Shown one piece after another: positions 47,601 to 56,460 of a DNA stretch of 64,000 nt; position 1 is the stretch's first letter, and each line of letters begins with the position of its first letter. The stretch spans positions 682,001 through 746,000 of the forward strand of contig JAJQJQ010000013.1 of the NCBI GenBank assembly GCA_028622995.1. The letters are read 5' to 3'. The notes under the pieces are model-generated. The model saw only the letters and a program-made list of their open reading frames with translations, was not told where the DNA came from and searched no databases. The stretch comes from Panagrolaimus kolymaensis. Taxonomy: Eukaryota > Nematoda > Chromadorea > Rhabditida > Panagrolaimidae. Position numbers and translations under genes: made by a program.

Positions 47601-50600
47601 GTCTATCATTTTTTTCGCATTGTTTTTTGCTTTTTTGTTGCTTTTTTGTTGTTTGTTGCAAAACTTTAACGCTTTTTATTAAATTTTATTTAAAGAACTT
47701 CAACGACGCCGTGTAAATCCTTTAGGCATGGGTGGCTTTGGTGTATATGGAGGCAGTGGAAATGCTGGCACTAAGGATGGTGCCATTGGTTTATTTAATG
47801 CTGCTATTGCTGCATCCGCAACAAATTCTGGTGGCAACAAATTGAGATCCAAATTTCCTGAAACATGGATTTGGACTACAAACAATGATTTTATTACAAA
47901 GTTTGTTTTTGTTTTGCACCTTTTTTTATGTTAATTTTTTCAATTTTTGTGTTTGTTTGCTTTTTTGAATGTGTCGTCTGCTTTCTCTGAGTGCCTGTTT
48001 TCTTGTTTTTGTGTTTGCTTGATTTTTTAGTTGCACAAAAAGCTATTTTTTTTAACAAACAAAAAACCCACGCTTTTTTATTTTATAGTTATGATGGAAA
48101 TGGCATTCGCCGCCGCTGCTCCACCTCCAGGTGCAGGTTTTGGTGGTGCAGCAGCATCCGCAGCAGATGTATCTCTACAATCAGCAAAAACTTTACAAAT
48201 TCGTAAAGATTTCCCAGAGACATGGGTTTGGGAAATTATTCGTTCACCCAACACTGAGTGAGTCACACACCACAGAAACAAAAAAGTATTACAAAAATAT
48301 TCAAATTGGTTTAGTAACATAAATGTCAGAGTGAGAGAATGCAAGGTGTATGTGTGCCTGTGTCAATGTTGTCTGTTGTTGTTTTCTTTTTTCCAAGTTC
48401 TCACGCAGCAAGCAAAAAAAAACTTCTACGGTAGCACGCATTTATTGGAATTTGGGTCTTTTTTTTCTTTCTGCATCAAATCACAATTTTTTTTTCTCCA
48501 CAAGTTTGTTTGATGTCCTCGGATTGATTTAGCTTTCCGATTTCATCACTTTCGTGGACTTGCTGGAGCTCCTGGGATGATGTTGAATAAAGCTGCCCTA
48601 CCTGTTGCTGATTTTGCTCCTCCAGCGCCTGCTCCTCAGGCTCCAATGGTGCCGGGTGGAATTGCAAATGATATTGTTAAACCTAAGCTTCGACAATTAT
48701 TCCCTGAAACATGGATTTTTCATACCATTCTTAACAGGTTAAAACTTATTAACTTTTTTATTTATTTTTTTACAAAAAAATTTGCTTTTGTGAATTTTTG
48801 AGTGATTTTGAATGGAGTGATTTTCTTGTATTTGTTGATTCGTGGCGTTAAAGATGTGACCATACTTTAACCTTTTTTCATTCTTTAATGTCTTCTATTT
48901 ATTTATTTCTCGTTAAAATAAGGTTGCTTTATTATTATTATTAAATTAGCAACTTTAGCAATGTATCAAAGATATATGGATGATGGTGCCCCTGTGGTTA
49001 ATATGTTATCTGATGGACCTCCTGTTGAAGAAGCAAGAGGTTCAAGTGAATCAAAGCAACAACAACGCATTCAAGTTCGAACTAAATTTCCAGAAACTTG
49101 GATTTTTCATAATTTTTTTCTCAAAAGGTTAAAAACACTTTTTTCTTATTATTTTTTATCGACAAAATTAAAAAATCTTGAATGAATTATTTATCTAACT
49201 TTTTTGTCTTTGAACTTTTGTCTTTTAATTGTGGCGTCAAAAAGTTTAGTGAAAACGTTCTAACTTTTCCATTTTATTTTTATCTCTCTTTTCTCTTCCG
49301 AATTCTTTTTTTTTGCAATGTATTTTAAAATTTGAACACACGCTTTAGTAATGTATGCACTAAGAAATGTGGATGCTCCAGTATTTATGATTGCTTCAGA
49401 TGGAGCGCCACAAATGGCTGAAGCAGGAATTATAAAACCTCAAAGTGGATCAAAGCAATCACAACAACAACTACGAGTTCGACAAGAATTTCCAGAAACT
49501 TGGATTTTTCATACCATTTTTCTTAAAAGGTTTTTATTGAACATTTTTTTTTGGAAATTTTATTAACAGAATTAGCCATTTTGAGTTTTTGAGTGCCGTG
49601 TTTTAGTAACATTTTTTTTGTGGCGTCAAAAAAGTGAAAAAGTTTTAATCTTTTTTTCCTTCCTCAGAAATTTTCTTCTGTTTTTTTTTAAAAACCACAC
49701 TTGTTTCCATTTAGCAATATTGGTCAAAGGAAAGATGAAGATGACGAATATTCTTTTTGATATGGTACCAAGAACTGCAATTCCTATGGAGGATGAACCC
49801 CAAGTAGTATCTAAAAATGTTGCCACTAAAAAATTTCAAAATGAAAAAAAGCAACAAATTCAAATTCGAAAAGAATTTCCAGAAACTTGGATTTTTCAAA
49901 ATATTTTAATTGAAAGGTTTTTATTGAAATATTTTTTTTTTGAAAATTTTACTAACCAAATTAGGTGGTTTTTAACATGTGAAATTTTTTGCACTTTCAC
50001 TTTTGTCTTATCTTTCGTCAAAAATGAAAAGTTTTTAAATTTCTTTTCTTTCTATCTTTTTTCAGTCTTTCTTAAAATTTTTTTTTAAGATTTAGGATTT
50101 CCTGTAAAAGAACCCTTTAAAATTGGAGATATGATAATAACGGATCAGTATGGAACTCCATATGTCTTATTTTCAAGTGGAGTTTATGCTCCCGCTCCAA
50201 CTGATACTATTGCACGCATTATTCATCCAGAACTTTCTTTGAATGACAAAGCTGAAAAAAAGCCACAGAAGCCTAAAATTAATCAAAATCGTACAAAATT
50301 TCCACAAACTTGGATTTTTACTATCATTTTAGCGAAAAGTTTAAAATTTGTTCTTTCTTTTTTTCTATGTTCTTCTAAAAAATTTTTTACTTTTCTTTTT
50401 TTTCTTCACCTAAAACCTCATTGATTTATTCAAATGTGATTGCGCACTTCGAGTGATTTTTTGTCCTTTTTTTTTGTGACGTCAAAGTGAAGAACTTTGC
50501 AACATATTTTTCTTCCTTTCTCTCTTTATTTTTCTTTCAATAATAGCTTTTTAAGTGTTGGATTTACCTGGGAACGACGAGCCGCTTATAACTGATGAGA

Positions 50601-53600
50601 ACGGAATTCCATATGTATACTTTTCAAATGAAGCATTTGGTCCTGCTCCAACCAAAATTCTCTGTCGATATTTAGATGTACAATATATTGTTAACGAAAA
50701 TGAAAATAAGGAAAGACTAAAAAGATCAAAAATAAATCAAATTCTGACAAAATTTCAAGAAACTTTGATTTTTCATACTTCTTTTCTTAAAAGGTTACAA
50801 TCTTTTTTTTAAAATTTCTTTTTCCTTAAAAATTTTTCTTTATCATTCACTCTTTTTTTAACTTTACAAACATTTTTGTGTGTTGGCAAATTTGAAGTAA
50901 TTTTTGTCTTTTTTGTGGCATTTATTAAATGTGTCCGCCCCTCTCTTTCTCTTGTTTTGCTATGTGTTTAGTTTAGTCTCTGTGGCGTCTTTTTAATCTC
51001 TTTGCGAATCCTTTTCCTTATCTTAAGCTTTTTCTTTTTCTAATATTCATTTTTTTAAAGTCCATTATTTTTCACCTCCTCGAGATGCCGCCGAAGGATT
51101 TACAATTTATTCTGATGGTCAACCGCTACTAACAACAGAAACAATCAAACAAGCGGATTCAGAAATTGTTATGAAAAAATCAATAAATTCCATACATGTT
51201 AGAACTAAATTTCCTGAAACATGGGTTTATATAAATTTACTTTTAATATCGTAGGTCATAGGTTTTGTGAAACAAAATCCACATTTTTTTGTTTGAGAAT
51301 AGCATTCAAATTTTTCTTGTTATTTTTTTTGTGATTATTGTTTGAGTCTATTTGTGGCGTCTTTTACTTTCTAAAATGGCCCCATTTTATTCCTATCTCT
51401 ATTAAATCTTCTTTTTTAACAATTTTTTTCTTTTTTTTCAAGCTGGGATTTATGTTGGTCCAGATGGACTGCCATTACCAACTGATTCACTTGGTCGATA
51501 CATGATTCTTAATGATCCACTTCAAGAAGAAAATCTTATAAAAGACGACAAATCTCCAATAAAATCACAACAACCAATTCGAACAAATTTTCCTGAAACA
51601 TGGATGTTTGAAAATTTAAATTTAATTTCGTAGGTGACACTGATAGAGTTTTTAAATAGCACTTCACCATTTTTTGCTGTTTCTGAGCACTCTCGTTTTT
51701 CTTCTTCTTTGTTTTTCTTGATCGGTTTTTTGTGTGGCGTCTTTTAGTTTTCTAAAGTATTCTGAATGGACCCTTTTCTCTCTCTCTCTAATCTTTACTT
51801 TTATTAATAAACAAAGTTTTTTTCCTTTGAAGCTATGAGACGTGAATTTGCTGAACCACTTGGAGATTCACTTGGTGCACCATTTGAAGCATTGCCAACT
51901 AATTCCCTTGGTCGATATGTGATTTCAAAAGATCATGATCCTATTCAAGAAGAATATCTTAAAAAAGGCGACGATAAATCTCAACACCAAATTCGAACAA
52001 AGTTCCCAGAAACATGGGTGTTTGAAAATTTAAATTTTAATTCGTAGGTCACTCGAGTTGATTGATGTTTGTGTAAATGCACAGAGGCAATAATTTTCTA
52101 ACTTTGTAAAACAGCACAAACAAACAAAAAATTATTTGCTGAAATTTTTTCTTGTCAATGTCTTCTTTTCTTCTCATCATTCTCTCTTAAATGTTTAAAT
52201 GTAAAAAAAATAGAGTATATGTTTTTTCTAGAATATGATGAGGAATCGCAAGATGATGATGCAGGTGGAGAAGAAAGTCAAAATTTGGTCGCAGAATCTT
52301 CTCAAATTTCTGTTAGAAAAAACTTTCCAGATGTTTGGATTTTTATTAATTTAATTATAACAAAACAAAAAGGGTAATTCTCTGAAGAAAGCTAACTCAC
52401 TTAATTATGAGTTTTAAAAGTTTGAATGGAATGAATGTGCGCGTGTGTCAGCGAGTAAATAATAACAAAAAAAATTTAAACTTTGTATTTTTTAAATTTT
52501 TTCATACTTATTTTTTTTCTAATTTTTAGTAACGATGGTGAAGTAACATATGAAGCTAAAGCACCCGATACAATTACATCATGGATTGCTTCGGCATTTG
52601 CAATCAATGAAAATAGTGGACTTGGTGTTGCTCCATCCACATCAAAATTAAAGGTTTTCCGTCCATTCTTTATTCGTTTGAATCTTCCATATTCGGTTAA
52701 ACGAGGCGAAAAATTTGCTCTTCAAGTTTTAGTATTTAATTATTTGGAAAATGAACAAGATGTCACTGTGACTTTGAAATATCATGATGGGGTTGGATTT
52801 AATTTCCTTCAAAAAGATGGAAGCATTAAGAAAAAGTAAGTCAAAATTTGCTTTCTTTCTGTGACTTGGAGTTTCAAAATGAATTTTTCCAAAGTTTTTA
52901 TATTTTCCATATTCAAAAAATTTGTATAATTAAAACAAGTATTTTTTTAGCAAAATGGATAAAAATTACAATGTCCGCTTAGTTTCTGTTCCTGGAGGAG
53001 TTTCCAAGGCCGTATATTTCCCAATTGTCCTAACTAAAATTGGAAATGTTAAACTTTCGGTCGTTGCCCAAGCCAGTCAAGCTGGAGATGCCATTGAAGT
53101 TCCACTTAAAGTTGAACCTGAAGGATATCGAGTAGATCGAAATGTTCCAATTGTATTTGATTTAAGCCAACCTGAATCAGCTCAAAATGAAACCCTTACA
53201 AGTCGAAACGTTGAACTTGAATTTCCCAATGATGTCGTGGAAGATAGTCGATCAGCTAAAGTTGATATAATTGGTGATATTATGGGCCCTGTACTTTCTA
53301 ATATTGAAAATCTCGTTCGTATGCCATATGGTTGTGGAGAACAAAATATGTTGAATTTTGTTCCAAATATTGTTGTATTAAAATATTTAAAAGCAACCCA
53401 ACGTGAAACAGCCACACTTGAAGCAAAAGCTTTGAAATTTATGGAACAAGGTTATCAACGAGAATTAAATTATCGGTAAGATCTTTTTTTCGTTATGAAA
53501 TTTCGTGACATTAAAAATAATCGTTTTTTCAAGTCGCGATGATCATTCTTTCTCTGCATTTGGTCAATCTGATTCTCATGGATCCACATGGTTGACAGCA

Positions 53601-55202
53601 TTTGTAACAAAAAGTTTTAAACAAGCATCAAATTTTATTTTTGTTGATAATGCTGTAATTGAAAATGCCATAGCATTTTTAAATTCCAAACAAACTCCAT
53701 CCGGTGCATTTGCGGAACATGGAGAAGTTCATCATAAAGATATGCAAGGTGGAGCCAAAGAAGGTGGATATTGTCTTACTGCTTATGTCCTTGTTGCATT
53801 ACTTGAAAATAATGTCAATAATAAAATTGCTGTGGAATATTTAGAAAATAATTTGGATAATGTTTCGGATGATCCTTATAATCTCGCTGTAGCAACTTAT
53901 GCTTTGCATTTAGCAAAAAGTTCTAAAGCCCCTGAAGCATTAAAACTTTTGGAAGCTTTACAAATTCAAGAAGCTGATGGTGGAATTCATTGGGCTTCAA
54001 AAGTTAATGAAACCAATAATCCAAACAAAAAAGATTCATCCATTCAATATTTTTATCAACCTCCTCCAGCTGATGTTGAAATGACTTCATACGCTTTATT
54101 GACTTACATGACGATGAACAATACCGAAAAAGGATTGCCCATTGTTCGATGGTTGAGTGGTCAACGAAATGCGAATGGAGGATTTTCATCCACTCAAGAT
54201 ACAGTTATGGCTTTACAAGGTTTAGGAAATTATGCTCAAAAAGCATATTCTCCTAATTTGGCAATGGAATTTTCAATTCAAAGTGGAGAAGAAAATCATA
54301 ATTTTTCCATTACTAATCAAAATGCCATCGTTTTACAAAGTTATGAAGTAAGCATTCCAAAATCTTCAAAGAAATTTCATTTTAATCTCCCAAAAAAATA
54401 AATTTTTTTAGATCACCAATCTCGATTCCTCCATCAATGTCCACGCTTCTGGACATGGAGTAGCATTCGCCCAAGTTCAATACACTTATTATCGACAAAA
54501 TATGCGAGATGATGCTCCATTCTTTTGTACCAAAGAATTAAAGGAACAAAAATCAGGCAATCGAATGGAATTAAATTTGTGCTGTAATTACACGAAATTC
54601 GGAGAACGATCCAATATGGCTGTGGCAGAAATTGATACTTTATCCGGTTATCAATTTGATAATGAAGATGTTGATAAACTTACAAATATTGAAGATTTGC
54701 AAAAGGTTGAATTGGATAAAGATGACACAAGAATGAATATTTATTTCAATGCGGTGAGTCTAAAAAAAATTTTATAAATAAAGTTTTATTTAAAAAAAAT
54801 TAGCATTATTTTTTTACATCCAAACAAAATTTTTAGCTTGATGAAAACCCAATTTGTTTATCATTATATTCAAATGCTATTTATCAAATAGCTGACCAAA
54901 AACCCGCCCAAATTAAACTTTATGATTATTACGATCCTGCTAAACAACTTAAAGCTGATTATTCCACTCGTCAAACTCGATCATTAGCTGATAGTTGCCC
55001 AGATTGTTGGCCGGAAATAAATTCAAATGACCAACAAAGCACAAATGTTCAAAATAATAATGGTGGAGCTTCATCAAGCCAAGTTCGAGCAGCAACAAAT
55101 CGAGCGACGAGAGCTCCAAAAATTTGTGAGTCATATATTATTTTAGCCATTTTTGCGCCTCTTTTTGTTTTTGCTGCTGATCTTACACTTGCCAGGTTTT
55201 AA
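44632..55202 (+). CDS. alpha-2-macroglobulin/thioester-containing protein with 12 alternative bait-region exons
   Basis: Constant exons are 44632-44990, 45106-46777, 47023-47172, 47235-47375, 47452-47509, then one variable exon, then 52530-52835, 52951-53475, 53534-54347, 54412-54753 and 54837-55202. With the first variant the protein is 1,645 aa. Exon 1 gives a signal peptide ([14 protein letters not shown]) and a Pro/Ser/Asn-rich extension. Exon 2 holds the macroglobulin domains ([12 protein letters not shown]). Exon 4 has a furin-like RKKRS site. The variable exon ends in FPETW-type sequence, as at the bait-region boundary of A2M/C3. Exon 8 encodes the thioester GCGEQ (53330-53344); exon 9 is the thioester alpha-helical domain. 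The last exon ends in a hydrophobic tail ([14 protein letters not shown]), suggesting membrane or GPI anchoring as in CD109. It probably traps proteases or tags microbes. Confidence 0.93.
47696..47900 (+). other. TEP variable exon V1
   Basis: 205 nt, acceptor TTAAAG, donor AA|GTTTGT, phase 1 in and phase 2 out. Encodes a Gly/Ala-rich bait ([15 protein letters not shown]) and then SKFPETWIW. It lies closest to constant exon 5, so it could be the default choice. Confidence 0.85.
48089..48257 (+). other. TEP variable exon V2
   Basis: 169 nt, acceptor TTATAG, donor GA|GTGAGT, the only consensus-strength donor of the series. Encodes an Ala/Pro/Gly-rich bait ([13 protein letters not shown]) and [10 protein letters not shown]. 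Phase 1 in, 2 out. Confidence 0.88.
48533..48737 (+). other. TEP variable exon V3
   Basis: 205 nt, acceptor ATTTAG, donor AG|GTTAAA. Encodes [14 protein letters not shown], a Pro/Ala-rich stretch ([13 protein letters not shown]), and [11 protein letters not shown]. Phase 1 in, 2 out. Confidence 0.88.
48959..49127 (+). other. TEP variable exon V4
   Basis: 169 nt from acceptor CTTTAG (an in-frame alternative acceptor at 48950 would add three codons), donor AG|GTTAAA. Encodes [13 protein letters not shown], a Glu/Ser/Gln-rich stretch, then [16 protein letters not shown]. Closely related to V5 and V6. Confidence 0.88.
49349..49529 (+). other. TEP variable exon V5
   Basis: 181 nt, acceptor CTTTAG, donor AG|GTTTTT. 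Encodes [21 protein letters not shown], a Ser/Gln run and [16 protein letters not shown]. Same subfamily as V4. Confidence 0.88.
49715..49916 (+). other. TEP variable exon V6
   Basis: 202 nt, acceptor ATTTAG, donor AG|GTTTTT. Lysine-rich bait (VKGKMKMTN and [11 protein letters not shown]), then [15 protein letters not shown]. Phase 1 in, 2 out. Confidence 0.88.
50090..50338 (+). other. TEP variable exon V7, probably decayed
   Basis: Acceptor TTTTAAG (or TTTAG six bases on). Encodes [15 protein letters not shown] and [12 protein letters not shown], so the conserved Glu is Gln. The donor has lost a base relative to its relatives: AAAA|GTTTAA leaves phase 1 instead of 2 (249 nt, not 3n+1), so joining to exon 7 would frameshift. 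Confidence 0.7.
50556..50793 (+). other. TEP variable exon V8
   Basis: 238 nt, acceptor TTTTTAAG, donor AG|GTTACA. Encodes [14 protein letters not shown], an Asn/Glu/Lys-rich stretch and [15 protein letters not shown]. The FPETW core is changed to FQETL, losing both Pro and Trp. Sister of V7. Confidence 0.82.
51061..51250 (+). other. TEP variable exon V9
   Basis: 190 nt, acceptor TTTAAAG, donor TC|GTAGGT. Encodes [19 protein letters not shown] and then [16 protein letters not shown]. It shares the INL/ENL-L-IS type ending and the GTAGGT donor with V10 and V11. Confidence 0.88.
51443..51629 (+). other. TEP variable exon V10
   Basis: 187 nt, acceptor TTCAAG, donor TC|GTAGGT. Encodes [33 protein letters not shown] and [16 protein letters not shown]. 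Sister of V11. Confidence 0.9.
51833..52043 (+). other. TEP variable exon V11
   Basis: 211 nt, acceptor TTTGAAG, donor TC|GTAGGT. Encodes [35 protein letters not shown] and [16 protein letters not shown]. Phase 1 in, 2 out. Confidence 0.9.
52232..52373 (+). other. TEP variable exon V12
   Basis: 142 nt, the shortest, acceptor TTCTAG, donor GG|GTAATT. Acidic bait ([15 protein letters not shown]) and [13 protein letters not shown], with PDVW instead of PETW. It is the last variant before constant exon 7 and belongs to no subfamily. Confidence 0.85.
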
Positions 55203-56460
55203 ATAATAATAAAAAAATGTTACTTAATTTTTTTTTTCTAAAATTATATCTCAATGTTTTTTTTTTGTTAGTGGAAAATAAAAAATGGTAAAAGTTTTCG
55301 TTGAAAAGCAAAAACTCCACTTTGAGGCCTAAAAATTAATAAGCTTTTGCTATTTTCATTTTCCATTAATTTCTTTCTAATTTTTTTTATTTGTCTATTA
55401 AACTTTTTTTCCAGTGTCCAATAAAAAAATTTAAAAAAATAATTACTAGTACGTGTCTCTGTTTAATATTTTTTGTTTTACTTCCATTCTATGATATTCT
55501 ATCGACGTCAACTTTTTTGTCTCTTTTTGTAGCCTTTTTGTATTGTAAATTTTAATTTAATATATATGTTTAAAAAAATTAATTTTGTGTGTACTATAAA
55601 AATAATAAACTTATTAAATGTTTAATCTCTTTTGTGTGGGCAAAAAAAACATAATTACAAAATGATTCTAAAAATTTAACAAAAAAATATTTTTTTAGAA
55701 GAACTGTTTATTTCTAAATGGAAATTATTATAATATGTATTTTGTTTTTCATTTTGTATTTTTTCTTCCTTTGTTGATGGCAAAGACGAGGCATTTTATT
55801 ATATGTATTTTAAAAATAAAATAAATGAAATTATTTTTTTGTATGTTAGTACTGTTACTGATGTAACTTCTATTCCGGTTCTTTAAACTAAAGATATTTT
55901 ATTCTCTTTACACAAAAAAGTAAGAGGGGTTTCTCCATCCTGATTTTTCCGGCTACGTATATATCAATTTTTTTTACAGATTCTGAATCCGTAGACTATG
56001 GGGATCATTATATAGTCAACAATTCTCAAATAATATGAAAATTTTTTTTGACCAAAAAAACATGTTTTTTGACTAAAACTTTTTTTCTATCCTCGGAAAA
56101 TGGCTGAAACTTTCCGTCAGTAATAGTACCGATATATGACGAATTTGATTTTGCTTTTAGATTTTGAATAAAAGTTTCTGGGCTTCTCAGAAAAGTTAGG
56201 CGAGCATGTTTTTCGATGTCAAATTTTTTCCAAAAAATAAAATTTTTTTCGCAACCTGCGTTTTTCGCTTTGGGAGAGCGGAACTATGGTGAAGGCGCTT
56301 GACTGCTGCAATTTTTTTTCTTCATCACACGCTTTTGAAGGCGCTTTATTTTCGCATATTTTTTTCGTCAAACATTTTTATTTTGGATAATGTTTTTTCC
56401 GTGATATTTTTTTCCTTGAGATTCTTTTATTTTTTGTTTTTTAGTAATCATTTAACAACG
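55203..56460. other. TEP 3' flank and Helitron upstream region
   Basis: The first part is AT-rich TEP 3' flank. From about 55903 (TCTCTTTACAC ... GAGGGGTTTCTCC) the composition changes to mixed sequence, including GCGTTTTTCGCTTTGGGAGAGC near 56257, which I take as the upstream part of the Helitron. No gene seen. Confidence 0.4.
55208..55213 (+). terminator. candidate AATAAA polyadenylation signal of the TEP gene
   Basis: AATAAA begins 6 bp after the TEP stop codon. Further copies occur downstream, for example near 55604, and could equally be used. Confidence 0.35.

Larger units (their letters stand above)
47971..51741 (+). promoter_or_regulatory. repeated intronic GTGGCGTC element between TEP variable exons
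   Basis: GTGGCGTC occurs at 49231-49238, 49620-49627, 50992-50999, 51354-51361 and 51734-51741. Close variants are GTGTCGTC at 47971, GTGGCGTT at 48842 and GTGACGTC at 50476. Each lies about 60-110 nt upstream of the next variable exon, in AT-rich introns where such a GC-containing word is unexpected. The introns before V3, V7 and V12 lack a clear copy. It may be a docking or selector site, a splicing-factor site, or a remnant of unit duplication. Confidence 0.65.
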
